From Hsuehochloa calcarea (Eukaryota; Streptophyta; Magnoliopsida; Poales; Poaceae), in the NCBI GenBank assembly GCA_036346395.1, contig CM070599.1:30805232-30869231 (forward strand): a DNA stretch of 64,000 nt, given 5' to 3'. Under the pieces are notes generated by a model. That model saw only the letters and a program-made list of their open reading frames with translations, searched no databases and was not told where the DNA came from. Both the position numbers and the translations under genes were made by a program. Positions 21,889-33,949 of this stretch are shown piece by piece (the first letter of the stretch is position 1; each line of letters starts with the position of its first letter).

Positions 21889-23516
21889 TGTTGGAAATAT
21901 GTCCTAGAGGCAATCATAAAGATAATTATATTTCAATATGCTCATAACATTGGATAATCTGTTATCTTGTTCATAGAATAATATCAATAATATTTATTAT
22001 CAAGTATGTGACTTGATTGTGAAACTCTATATTTCTGTGATGATTATTCTTAAACGTTTCCAGGTCGGAAATATATAAGAACACACATGAATAGAGTAGC
22101 ATATGTATTGGTTGATGACTATGTTTCACAAGTCATGGATATGGAGATATCAAAGCAATAATATGGACATATGATAGAGAACATGGTGTTGGAAAAGACC
22201 CACCTTGAGACACTGTTGAGATTGTTATGATTCTATGTATCATTAGTTGGTCTCAAGCAATGATGATGTATAATCCTTAGACCTGAGACCAGCATGGTTT
22301 CCTACATATGTAGTAGCACTCTTAGTGGTTGCCAAACACTACTCGTAACTGGGTAGTTATAAAGGTAGCTTTCGGGTATGCTATGAAATATGCGGAGGGA
22401 TGTGACTGGTCGGATATGGGATTTGTCACTCCTAACATAATAGGAGAGATGTCTTTGGGCCCCTTGTTGTGGTCAAATAAAGAAAGTGCATGGCCATGCC
22501 ACTAGTTGTTGAAGTGTCGACCACATGAAGTTATTCGACACTTGATCGAGAAAGTATTGAACAGTCCATGGATGATACAAAATCTCATCTAGAGTTCAAC
22601 TAGACATCGTGAGGCAAAGGGAGTATGCACGAGAAGGTTTTTCAGTTCAATCAGATATGGACTAGTTGTATGGAGATATGAGCTGGTCGTAGGCTGGCCG
22701 AACATGGTCACTAAGTGGTCGAAACCTGGTCGTAAGGAGTTACGAATTGGTCGAAACCAAATATGAACTGGTCGTATAGAGATACGAGCTGGTTGTTAGT
22801 GGTATGGACTTGGTCGTAGATCATATTGCATTAAGGCTTGTCTAATATATTCTATGTGCTGCTAGGTACTGCTGACGACTAGTGGTAGGAAAGAGTTTTC
22901 GAGTCACAGCTGATTATACATGAACCTATAGAGTCGCACACTTAAAGGGTTGGTATTTTATTTGGATGGTGATCCGAATTCTTGTAGGCCTCGAGTTCGT
23001 AATGGGCCTCAAGTTCGAGACCCATCATGGATGCCTATAAATAGAGGGACGGTGGCAAGGGGTGTGATGACGATCTTTTGAAGAGCTTCACGAAACCCTA
23101 ATAGCCACGCCTTCCTCAACCACGCTGCCGGTGCTAGCACTCCAGCACGTGGTGTCCCTGCCCTGTATGTGTGGATACCTTGGAGGTGTTGTTGCGAAGC
23201 ATCAGCACTAGGACGATCCGCAACTCAGTACGACCACTCGGAGTAGTAGACACGCGGCGAGTACATCTACTCGGAGGAGCAGGCGTGCGGCCAGTACGAC
23301 TACTCGTAAGAGAAGACGCGTGGTGAGTAGAACCACTCGGAGGAGAAGACACGCGGCGAGTATGAGTACGACCGCATCATCTCGCTACATCGACTCTACT
23401 TGCGCTACTAGTCGGCACATCTAGTGGTAATCTCGTAATCTATTACTAGCGGAGGTTCCTTGGTTGCGCGGTAAAATTTTTATTTTGTGCTATCGTAACC
23501 TTCCCGCGATCCTTCA
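21889..23516 (+). mobile_element. Solo LTR, Copia-like (1628 bp)
   Basis: Starts TGTTGGAAATATG, the well-known opening of a grass Copia LTR group, and ends GCGATCCTTCA. A perfect 5-bp target duplication GTGCG flanks it (21884-21888, 23517-23521). TATAAATA at 23036-23043 sets plus orientation. It contains several direct repeats of the type GAACTGGTCGTA (about 22680-22820) and of ACTCGGAGGAG (about 23230-23350). There is no internal coding. It splits the right terminal repeat of the Mutator-like element. Confidence 0.88.
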
Positions 23517-23627
23517 GTGCGGCCAGGAAAGGGGGCCTAGGGAGGAGCGAAGCGGGGCCCGTGGTCTGTCTGGGTGAGGGGGGCCGACAGAGCCGGCTGT
23601 CCACGCGACAGGTGTGCGGCCGAGAGG

Positions 23628-26600
23628 TGTCGGACCCCGGGTTTTGAATACCCGAAGCCCCGTGTGTGGACCGTACTAGTCCTATGATCAGTGGCTAGTA
23701 CACACATCCACAATATCGATAATCACATTCATACATACATTATAAAACAAATTATGGTAGCCAACTTAAGCGATTACATTATTTACAACACAAGGACCGA
23801 CCGACTAAATAAAAGCTTAAGTATCAGAAGTAGCAAAAGTAACAGCGGAAACAAAATATGTAATAAGTTCAAAATTATAGCGGCATACCCATCTGAACCC
23901 TCATGCAACCGACTAGAGACAAATACTAGAAAGACCCGTTACCGAACTCACCAGTTCTGGGTGTAAAGAAGGCGTTGTCCGGCGTAGACTCATCCTTCTG
24001 AATAACAAATTAAGTAAGATTGAGTGCATTGCGTACTCAGTAAGACTTGTAGTGTATCACAAAGTTTAGATATATGCATGTCTAAGAAAGGATGAGGCTC
24101 TATGCTATAAGTTATTTTCAGCATCAAGCAAGTTTTATTCACAATATCAATATGTAGTACTTTGCAACGGAGATTTTAAGAGCAGTTAAATAGATAAAGG
24201 ACAACAAAAAGTAATTGAACAAATAACAACTCGCAACCCTCCTAGGCTATGATCAATATTTTATTTTCAGCCATAGACAGGGCACTCAACTCAAATATAA
24301 ACCAACAAACCATTTTCCATATTTTCCAACGAAACTGTTTTTATGAAAACTAAGACTATACCTGGCAATACTACACTTAGCACGCTCATCACCGTGAGCA
24401 TGACTATTTAAATAGATTTACACTCTACAGAGGGGTACAACTTTACCCACAGCACATGAATTCTCTAATTTATTCGACATCCATCGATACCACCGCTCAC
24501 TAACCTTTGGTAAGCAGTCTAGAACACACATCGAAGCCTTTACATCACCTACTAGTAACCTTGCATTAGACCAGCGAATGGACACTCTCACTTCACCCGG
24601 GTACACCCCCGTCTCAGTGAGGTATTCACCGTTGTGTCGCCAAGTTTGTGTCAAACACCGTGGTGAAGGGAGCCCCTTCGAACATGCCTACACCAGTCAT
24701 GTTCGCACTACCAAGGCCTACTAACGCTTAGGTCAAATATACCGACGATCGGTCATTAATCGACCCGGGCGAGGATCTCCCTTGTCTACTTGTGAGAAAC
24801 ACCTCTCATACTTCTCAAATTATAATATAACCCGACTGAGTAACAAACTAAGTTTTTTTTTATTTTTATACAAAATAACAGAGGTAAACCCCCTCTCGAC
24901 CATCATTTCAAAAACTCCTAAACTTATTTTCAACATGTCATCCATTTTAGCAATTTTTAGTAAAGACTAAGCCAAGCTAAGCATCTATGCGATATTCACA
25001 TTCGAAAAACCCAATTTGACATCATTCATTGTCTAAACCATAACCTAATGGTTACAACAATAAGGATATCAATATTTCAAGGAGATTCATGCATCGAATA
25101 AGATTACGACTACCGTTAACCCCAAATTTAGCAATTTTAATCAAACATACACGCATGCATAATATATTTAGCAAAAATAGGTATAATAATTAAAATAGTA
25201 GGATCAACATAGTCAAAATAGGTGCTTATCTTGCTCTGGTTGCTCTGAATACAAGGATGCAGTATTGTTGCAAAAGTCATTCGGGAAATCGACGTCTAAG
25301 AGAGCCGGAAGCAAATTAAATATAACAAAACAATTTCAACAGCAACAAAGTTCAAATATTTTTGCATATTCAGGTAAAGAATGATTTTAGATGAATTTAG
25401 AAAAAATATTCATCTCATTTGGAGTTTGTATGCAAAAGTTATTAACATTTTAATTTGCTTTGGTATGAAAATCCCAGAAATTAGAAAAAAGGGTGACGTC
25501 GAAAGCGTATTTTCTGTAGTTTACGCTTTCCAATAGAGGGAGCGTATTCTTTTCTGAGTTATACTGAGGTTTACACTTTCTAACAGAGAAAGCGTATATC
25601 TTCTAACTGAAAGTGGATTTTCTTATTTTTTTGATATTTATTAACTTACATGTGGGGCCTACTTGTGAGTGACTCATATTTTTATTTTATTGATTTTATT
25701 TATAAAACATAGGTGGTTCCACATATCATAGACTCATTATTTATTAACAAATGATTAAATCTATTTCTGATTTTAACTAACTAACATCTAGGGTCCACCT
25801 GCCAGTCTCGGTTTTAAAACGTGTTAGTAACATATTTACTAAAAACTTTTAGAATTAGATTTTTATTATCTTTTCCATCGGTCCCACTTGTCATTGACTT
25901 GGTACATTTAACTACTATCATTAAGTGTTAATCAATGTTTAAACACGTGGGTCCCACTGGCAGAGAGAGAGAGAGAGAGGAAGGGAGGAGTTGGGCGCGC
26001 ATGGCGGGAGGAGCGGAAGCTCGCTAGCGGCAAGGCAGGCACGAGGAGGTTCGGAACAAGGGAAAAATGGGTTCCTCTCTCAATGTCAATGCCACCAGGT
26101 GGTGGTGGAGGCCGGAGGCGGTGCTATGCCGGTGATAAGCATCAGAGCTCCTCGGGTCTAAAGTGGACCTTGCAATTTGAGCCATTCGGCGGCGAAAGGT
26201 GGTGCACACTGGCTCTAGGGGACGTCTACGATGCTATTGGCAGTGGCTCGGGGACTAATGGTCACCGGAGTGGCGGTGACAACGCTTCCCGCGGTGGCAC
26301 CATGATCGACCATGAGGAAGTCTATGCTACGCTAGCTAATCCTTCGATCTTATGCGCGCAAAAGCTCTAGGGGACTACTAGAAGCTGATCAAGGTCCTTG
26401 ACGACGTCGGGGATGACCGGAGTGGCTTGGTGACATTGAGCAGCAACAACACAAAGATGGTTCACGGTGACGTCCGGTTATGGCGATAGAGATGCTACAA
26501 GGAGGTGCGCATTAGCTTGCATGCACATTGAAGATAGTAGGGATAGAAACAATCGACCAGAAACTCAACGAGGTGGCGACTAACTAGAAAAGAGTTGCGG

Positions 26601-27720
26601 TGACCGGAAATGAGGAAGAAGGTTGATTCAGGGGACTCCCTTCATGTGAATCATCATCAATCGAGGGAGAAGTGTTAGTGGAGTATAGGACATGAAATGA
26701 CGCGGTCAGGTGGGGTTCAAGCTCGCCAAAATGTCGGGAACTTGAAGGTCCAGAACTGGGTGTGTGCCAGAGGTGAAGAAGATAACAGCTCGTCCTTGCT
26801 GTAGGGTTCCCAGAACTACATCAAGCAAGAAAGGAACATCAATGAGGTAAGGGGCACATTGTGAGGCAGTAGGCACGGGCAAGGAAGCTCACCGGAGAAG
26901 ATGGTGTTGTGGAGCTTGTTCACCGGTGTCGAGAATGACACACTCGTTCTTGATGATTCAGGGAGCTAGAAGCTCGAAGAAAGCCAAGATGGAACGAGGG
27001 GCAAGCTAGGGAGATGATGACATGCTCATCGGCTCAAATAGCAGTGAGTAGCGCTTGAGATGATCGCGCGAGAAAAAATGGTCGCGGCGAGAACTCGCAC
27101 TCTCGCCTTCGGCGTCAACGCCAGGGTTGGGGTTGGGCACTATTAAGGAAATAGTTATCATGGACAGAGCCAGGTGAGGTGTGAAAAACGGTGGGCGATG
27201 AAGAGAAACCGCGGCTGAGCGGGTAGAGTGAGCGATGGCGCGTTGGCGAGCGGGCGAGGGAGCGAGGTGGACGAAGGGTTCTGACGAGTGGGCTCCACCC
27301 ATCAGCGAGACAGAGCGAGTGGGGTTGGAGCGGGCTAGAGTCGGGAGAGCAAAAATGGGCCAGCTCAGATTCAGCCCAAAGGTCCGGCGAGAATTCAAAA
27401 ACAGTTTTTGAATTTCCAAAATCTGGCTGATCATTTGCTAAATTTTTGTACTGAGCAAACAGAGTCCAAAATTTATGAAAATTTTTGTGAGGGCTCCCGG
27501 CCTAGTATAGTTACTTATGTAAAATTTTTAGGATTTTGTATTCTATTTTATTTTCTCAAAAAATCTTGAAATTTTCTATTTCTTGTAAATGCATTGTTAC
27601 CTTTGATGAAAATTCACAAAATATGCTCAAATAATTTGTCCTCAAGTAAACATGCACAAAATTATTATCCCACCTATTTTCTTCCTACATTTCCAAAATT
27701 GGGGTTTTTTGGATGTTATA
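23628..27720. mobile_element. Long LTR (about 4.1 kb), same style as 10444-15703
   Basis: Begins TGTCGGACCCCGGG and appears to end GGATGTTATA, parallel to the GGAGGTTACA end of the first long LTR. Shared landmarks include a GTACTCAGTAAG stretch about 400 bp in, a CACTCTACAGAGG stretch near 24420, and a GC-rich block with overlapping open frames near 26000-27300. Flanks are AGAGG and AAGGC, so the target duplication is not clear; the boundary is supported mainly by the terminal-repeat homology that resumes at 27721. A short GA run lies near 25960-25978. No gag or pol is visible. Confidence 0.62.
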
Positions 27721-28058
27721 AAGGCGTTCAGGCTAGGGTTGTGCGTGCATGGCGTGTCGGGCCGGGACGTGCGGACTTGGTTACTTTGGGCTAGGGGCGT
27801 GCGAAAATGGTGTGTCCGGGCGCTGGGCGCACAAACAAGGCATTTCTGTGCGCCAGAGAGTAGTAGTTTCCATGTGGCGGGAGTAGGCAAGTTCGAGTGT
27901 CGGATGAGCACTAGAGGTTGAATCCGGGCGCCAAATGCATGGTTTTGGACACATGTCAGCCGTTGGCATGTCTGTGGTGTCATTTTTTGCGATATGACAT
28001 GTGAATGGCTTCTTTTGTAAAAAAATGTGGCCATCAGTGTCATTTAGGCCAAAAACTC

Positions 28059-31000
28059 AGGTAAAGCAACCAGGAGTGATACACACTAAGGTATAATCTA
28101 CTCTCTCATGCTCTAAAAATCTCAACTTAATCTCTTGAATGTCCTTGAACTTTCAATATGCTAGCCAATGTTTTGGAATCTCAAGAGAGTTAACTTGAAC
28201 GCCTACGGTCCACTTATATAGCATCTTCATTAAAAACAAGTTGTTTTTTTTCGCATTTTCTGAAAAGTGCCTGCAGACCCGGATTATCTGCGTCAGTTCA
28301 ATTTCCCCCAGCTCCAGTGGCTAAAAAACTAGCCATTATGCAGACCCGGATCATTCGCCTGAGCCGTATCACCAGCCTATGTGTATTTATCACGTGGAGC
28401 CTCTCTAGAACAATCCTTTGGGTTTTTTTCCCCTCCAGGGGCCGGGTTTTTGCCCTTTTGGCCGGGTTGGGTTTGCAATTTTTCTTCAGGGTTTTTTTTT
28501 TTTTTGGTTTTTAAATTTTATTTTTTTTTATTTATTTTTCCTCTTAAACTTTCAATGATTCATTATTCATATGCTAAGGTGTCTCATTGTTTGTTCTTCT
28601 TTTCCTCTACCTTTTTTGCTGGTTTCTTGCCTCTGTAGGACTACTTTCTTATCCGCCTTTTGGCTTGAGAAGAAGATAAATTGCCTTGGTGGTTGAGGTT
28701 TGGTGCCGGGTGGTCTCCAAAGCTGGGATGGCCTGTGGGACTGGTCGGTTGGATCTTGGTTTGCTTCAGGTGTTTTATATTTTTTTTCTTTGGTTTTGTT
28801 ATGTGGTTGTGGCATTTGGTGAATTTTGAACTCCTTTGCGGTGGTTCTTGTTTTTTGTTTGTGGTAACTTGTTGGGCTTGCTTTGGTTGGTTGCTGCTAC
28901 TTTCTTTTCTGCTTTTGGTGCTTGGTGGATTAACTGGGCTTTGGTGTTTGCGGTTTGGTTTGAAGGGTTTTGTCTGTGAGTATGTTCTTGGTTTAGTTCC
29001 GGGTTTGGCTTCCTCCTTTCCTTTCTCTTTTTTTTCCTTAAGTCTAAGGAATTTAAATGGTAGAAACCTTTTGGACGGTGTCGATAATTGGGCCTTTTAA
29101 TCAAACTTAGACTCTACTACTAGTTTCGATTGTTTGCGGAATTTCCTTTAAAAGTTTTTTTGTGTTGGTAGTGGTTGCTTGTCTCTGGACTTTTTGTTGA
29201 ATTTTCTCTGGTGCAAATAATCAATGCTTAGGAAAGTTTTGTAATAATTTTTTTTTTGTTTTTCCCTAGGCCTTTATATTGTTTTAAATCTTTATTACCA
29301 ATTTGGTTTTTATATTTAAATAAATTTTGTAATATGCATTATTCTTTTTGAATTTAAATATTTATGAGAAAATATTTTTTGCAAACCATATTGTTAATTG
29401 ATTTAGATTTTTAAAAATTTTTTTAATTAAATTAAGTATTTTTGGTTATTTTCGAGGTTATGTTGTTTAAAAAATTTAGTAATACATTGAATTAAGGAAT
29501 TCTTGACATTTCCTCATATTTATTAAAAAATAACTAATCTTATAATTATGACTTACATCATTTAAAGTGATTTGAATTGTTAACCTAATTAACAGAAATC
29601 TTTAAACGCTAAAAATCAGTGAATTAATCTGAATAAGGTTGAAGAAATTTTTATCCAGAGATTATAAAGAAAAAAATTCAAAATACTGGAATTGAAATAG
29701 TAATAAATTTTTAATTTTGTTAAGATGCAATCGTCATTCAATTACATTCCGATTATGATTTCAAATTTTTTTTTTCTTAATAAATCCATCTAATTTAACT
29801 TTTACAACCACCTTATTGCAATAATTTCTAAATTAACCTTAGTTTTAAAACAAACAGGTTTCTTCTCAACCTTTATATTTAAATTCAATTTTTATTTTTC
29901 AACTTTCAAGTTCTAAAGAATTACAAAGGAACAAATCTGTTATCTATTCTATAAAATCTTTCAATTCTCCCATTCAACCCACCATAGATAAACAATTATA
30001 AGTTTATTACCTTTGGTTTTAAAATGAGAATTGTTATTAACAAAGATTTTATTAAAGGTTGCACCTCAAAGTTTTAAATTAATTTCCAGTTAATTTTTTA
30101 AGAATTCAAGATTCTATATTTAAATATTCCTAATTTTTTATTCAAGGGCCTTCTTTCACAACTTTTCAAATACATAAAAATTTGTTTCTGAGAACCTTTT
30201 ACAAATGTAAGATGAATATTTAACAAACAAATTAACCAGGTACACGGGAAAGTCATTTCTCATGGTTAACTTTTCAAAGAATTTTATTACTCAAATTAAA
30301 TCAAAGGGGTTTCATAATTGAATTACAAATTCAGGCAATCAATATCAACAAACATTCATACAGTATAAATGTAGAAAAGGTATAATTAAATTACCAATGA
30401 TTTGAAATAGTTTGATAATCAACATAATATTTGCAATAACATTAAATCCTAAATAAAGCGCAAAGTATTTGTCTGTGATAGAAGCTAACTTAGTTGAATT
30501 TTTTGTTTAATTAGTAAATCTAAACTGAATTTATTTCTCTAAAGGTCTTCGAATAACCCATCTTTCTACAAATTACTTCTTGTTCAATTTAGCTTCTAAT
30601 AATCGTGAATCGACATTGTTCAGTTGATAAACTTAATCGGGCCAAATTCAATTGTTGAAAAATTATGACTGTTTTAGGTTTTTGTCCAATTCTTGGTACT
30701 TCTTTCTTACTAAGAATTTTATCTATAGAAAAATTTAAACTAGGATGTTATGGGATTTCCATTAGAACTTCCACCATGCCTCTTTAGATTGGCTTCCGTC
30801 ATGGAAAGTATTTTCAAAGATAATATAAATGGAGTAATTCTTTGGAGAAAGAAGATTGAGATCTATCCTCTGTCTTTCTTCCAAGTTGCATGTGAAGCAC
30901 TGCGAACTTCCATTTCTCTCACGATTGAAAAAAAGACATGACCGGTCACTTGCTGTCTCGCTCTATCTTCTTTCCCCAGATCCTCTCGCCAGTCTCTATC

Positions 31001-31900
31001 GATTTGAAAGAAAGCAAAGCTTCGGCCCTCACCACCACCCAAATTCACTCTATTCTTGATTTCCTTCCTAATCTCCCCTCTCTCTCTTGCTTTCCTAGTT
31101 CCACTTCCATCGCCTCCCCCTCCTGGTGCTTCTTCTTCTACCGAGCCCTCATCGCCGCCCATCACCGGACCGGTCTTTGGAGCCGCCTCCCTCTGGTGCT
31201 CCATGGTGGCTCGGCGCCGCTTGCTCCCTCGCGGCTACCCATGTGCCTCCCCAGACTGCTTCGACGCGCGCGCGCCTCTGCGACGCCCTCTTCCCGGCCG
31301 GCGTGGCCTTCAGCCGCCGACCCTTGCCTGCGCTCGTGACTCTTCTCTCCCCCCATGGCTTGGCCCCATGGTGTCGCGCCCCGGCTTCATGGTGCTGCCG
31401 GCCTCCGGTTTGGGCCGCCCCCACGGCTCCTCCTCTGAGCCCCTGCCGCTTCCCCATGGCACCACCGCCTAAGCCGCTGGGCTCGACCGCGCCCCTGGTG
31501 CTTGCGCCTCTCTAGCTCCCCCGTGCCTTGACACCGTCGGCCTCTATTACTGCCTCGTGGCCTGGCTTGGCAGTCTTGGTCCAGCGCGGAGGCGCGGCGG
31601 GAGGAGAGGAGGCGCGACAGAGCGACGAGGTTGCGGGAGGAGCGAGGAGACGTGCCGGTCGTGGGAGGCTCCCGAGGCCTCGCGCCCCTAGTGCTCGCGC
31701 CTCTCTGACTCTCCCTGGCGAAGCTCTCTGAGGCCGCCGTGGGAGGCGTGCCGACCGTACCCGCCATACTGTGCCGATCCAAGCACGACACGATTTACCA
31801 TGCCGTGTCGCCCGACGGACCGACTTTCTATGCCCAATCTGATCCACCATTCGTACCGTACCAACCCAGCCTACCACGTGTCAGACCATACCGTACTTGA
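28059..31900. other. Repeat-like non-coding DNA, boundaries unresolved
   Basis: The first 180 bp may continue the host repeat broken at 7954. 28400-29250 is T/G-rich, 29250-30750 very AT-rich, and 30930-31520 CT/GC-rich. This succession resembles the interior of the long LTR at 39701-43841, so another member of that family may be present, but I could not find its ends or a target duplication. The long open frames here are low-complexity and resemble no protein. Sequence at about 31740-31910 has repeated CCATACCG/CCGTACC words typical of grass repeats. Confidence 0.4.
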
Positions 31901-31945
31901 GCCATGCCGAACCTCGGGCTAGCCCGGAAAAGCAAGGCCTGAGCT

Positions 31946-32310
31946 CTAGCCGTGGTCGTCGCCGCCTCTCGCCTTCCTCCCATTGCCGATCCCACCCATG
32001 CCGAAGCGAAGCCGCTGCGCCGACCACCAGTGCTCCTTGGATAGGAGCGACGGCGGGAGGCGGAGGTTGATGTTGCCGTTGGAGTAGTGGGAGTGGTAGG
32101 CCGGGTCGGCCCGGAACTCGTCCTCCAAGAACACATCGGTGCCGGTGCCGGTGCCGGTGCCGGTGCCGTGGATCACGCGCATGGAGCCCTCGACCTCGAC
32201 TGTGGGCGGCGCGGATCTACCGCGGATTCCGCCTGCTCCTCCTCCGAACGCCGCCACAGCTCCCCCCGCATCGCCATCTTGGTCACCATCTCCACACACA
32301 CACACCCAAA
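31946..32310 (-). pseudogene. Fragment of a Pumilio-family RNA-binding protein gene (N-terminal region)
   Basis: Minus-strand translation gives GRSAPPTVE then EDEFRADPAYHSHYS then LRLPPSLLSKEHW and GGIGNGRKA. This is the order and spacing of conserved motifs in the N-terminal (NABP-like) region of plant Pumilio proteins. The RNA-binding Puf repeats are absent. A GGTGCC hexamer array sits between the first two motifs and expands to Gly-Thr pairs. The upstream part continues only in another frame. It is probably a captured or retroposed fragment, lying head-to-head with the truncated epimerase copy A about 600 bp away. Confidence 0.7.
32138..32168. repeat. GGTGCC hexanucleotide microsatellite (about 5 units)
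   Basis: Perfect tandem GGTGCC inside the Pumilio-like fragment. Read on the minus strand it encodes alternating Gly-Thr. Confidence 0.9.
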
Positions 32311-32902
32311 GGCGGTGGAGCTTTTTGCGGCAGCGACCTCCACCACCACACGGAACGCCAAAACGGATGGATTTTTGTGTACGCGGCTGCTGTCAGCGTT
32401 CGTGTTTGTGCCACCGCCACTGTCGGTGCCGTCGCCGCCTCCAGTGAGAGTGCTCCAGCCCATGAGGATGGCGCCGGCCAGAGGCGGCTTTGGGATTTGG
32501 TGCGACGTGCCCATGTGCTTGGAGAAGAAGGGCAATAATCTCACATTTGACGGCCATGACCTTGAAGTTGACGGACGTGGTAAAAACTGAACGGAAGGAA
32601 CTTTGGGTGGTAATAAATTGTACCCGTTAGCTCAGTGATATAAAACTAAATTCGGGATCTTTAAATGCTATGGATTATGGAACAACTTTCCTAAGGATAA
32701 AACAATTTGGAAGACGAAGGGAAAAGTAAGAGAAAAGTTGCACCTGGAAGTAAATATGTACTGAAACATGAGATACAGCTTTACTCTCCTATCAAATGTT
32801 GCTCGGGAGTCAGAAGGGGCTCACTTTAATGATGTTACATGATCCGAATCCAAATCCAAATACAGCTCAATTCAAATTCTTTTGTGCATGCTGCCCATTC
32901 AG
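32311..32902. other. Upstream of epimerase copy A; exons 1-2 not found
   Basis: The sequence up to the exon 3 acceptor (CCATTCAG at 32902) contains no match to exon 1 (GDFSVKVTNWGA) or exon 2 (DTIAEYV) of copies B and C. I found no such match elsewhere in 28-33 kb. Confidence 0.55.
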
Positions 32903-33949
32903 AACGGCTCTTCTTACTTCGGAGCGCTGGTCGGGCGTGTAGCCAACAGAGTCGCCAAAGCCCGCTTCGTACTCGACGGAAAAGCCTATCATCTCTACGT
33001 CAACGACGGCAAGAACTCGATTCACGGTATGCTTCAGAGTTTTTTTTTAAATCAACCCCGTGCATGAATGATGAATCACGAGGCGCTATGATCGATGAGT
33101 TCACCACTAATTTAATCTCGTTGATGTTGTTATTTAGGTGGCCACAGGGGGTTCAGCAAGGTCATATGGACGGTGAAGGAGTACGTGTGCGATGGTGACT
33201 CCCCATACATTACGTTCTACTACCATAGCTTCGACAGAGAGCAAGGTAAAACCAATGCATACAGCACGAATCAGACGTCAGTTGAGTCGTCCTATGGTAG
33301 AGCTGACTTGCACGTTGTCTGGACAGGATTCCCGGGGGACCTGGACGTGTACGTGACGTACCAGCTCTCGAGCCCGTACGACCTGAGCGTGCGCATGAAC
33401 GCGACGGCGCTGAGCAAGGCCACGCCGGTGAACCTCGTGAACCACGCCTACTGGAACCTCGGCGGCCACGGCAGCGGCGACGTCCTCGGCCACGTGCTCG
33501 AGGTGTTGGCCTCGCTCTACACGCCCGTCGACCGATCCATGATCCCGACGGGCCAGATCGCGGACGTGTCCGGCACGCCGTACGACTTCCGCCGGCCGAC
33601 GCCCATCGGCGCGCGCATCAAGCTCGTCTCCGGCGGCGGCGCGGTCGGGTACGACATCAACTACGTCGTGCACGGGCCGGACGGCATGAAGCAGGTGGCG
33701 CGCGTCCGGGACTCGGCGTCCGGGCGGGCGTTCGAGCTGTGGTCGAACCAGCCCGGGGTACAGCTCTACACCAGCAACTGGCTCAAGAACGAGAAGGGCA
33801 AGGGCGGCAAGGTGTACGGGAAGTACGGCGCGCTGTGCCTGGAGACGCAGGCGTTCCCCGACGCCGTGAACCACCCCAACTTCCCGTCGGAGATTGTGAG
33901 GCCCGGCCAGGTGTACAAGCACGACATGGTGTTCAAGTTCTCCTCCTAA
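32903..33949 (+). CDS. Aldose 1-epimerase (galactose mutarotase), copy A, 5'-truncated
   Basis: Exons equivalent to 3-5 of copy B: 32903-33026, 33138-33245 and 33327-33949 (TAA), with GT-AG junctions at the same codon phases. The enzyme interconverts alpha and beta anomers of aldoses such as galactose and glucose. Present are GRVANR, HGGHRGF, the catalytic-His motif NHAYWNL and the catalytic-Glu motif LETQAFPDAVNHPNFPS. No frameshift is seen in these exons. The first 76 residues (signal peptide and exons 1-2) are missing, so the gene is partial unless those exons lie far upstream. Intron 4 is only 81 bp, divisible by three and free of stops, so an open frame from ATG 33173 (exon 4) reads straight through it to the end. 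A shortened protein lacking the first sugar-binding strands would probably be inactive. Same strand and family as copies B and C. Confidence 0.8.

Larger units (their letters stand above)
7954..28058. mobile_element. Mutator-like element carrying a plant mobile domain gene and a transposase, with nested LTR insertions
   Basis: The left end (GAGTTTTTGGCCTAAATG at 7954) recurs inverted at 28058. Homology between left 7954-8700 and the inverse of the right arm continues through 28058-27721, 23627-23522 and 21888-21535, so the right terminal repeat is cut by two LTR insertions. Subtracting inserts, each terminal inverted repeat is about 800 bp. Inside, a decayed plant mobile domain gene runs rightward and a decayed MULE transposase runs leftward. 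No convincing 9-bp target duplication was found (ttagcactg versus aggtaaagc), so the outer boundary could be off or the duplication decayed. Both genes have stops and frameshifts, so the element is not autonomous now. Confidence 0.8.
21535..28058 (-). repeat. Right terminal inverted repeat, split in three by LTR insertions
   Basis: Pieces are 27721-28058 (outer), 23522-23627 (middle) and 21535-21888 (inner), read on the minus strand. They are collinear with 7954-8700 once the LTRs at 21889-23516 and 23628-27720 are removed. The inner piece carries the promoter and leader of the transposase gene. Confidence 0.78.

Noticed and set aside
23623..27725. Clean 5-bp target duplication for the second long LTR
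   Set aside because: AGAGG and AAGGC share too little; the boundary is supported by terminal-repeat homology instead.
7945..28067. 9-bp target duplication for the Mutator-like element
   Set aside because: The 9 bases outside each end (ttagcactg, aggtaaagc) do not match; not claimed.
28681..29100. 139-codon frame rich in Phe, Leu and Trp, membrane-protein-like
   Set aside because: Produced by T/G-rich low-complexity DNA inside repeat-like sequence; no conserved motifs.
33278..33922. 214-codon minus-strand frame over epimerase copy A (and similar ones at 52843-53613 and 59214-59603)
   Set aside because: Antisense shadows of GC-rich exon 5 in each copy.
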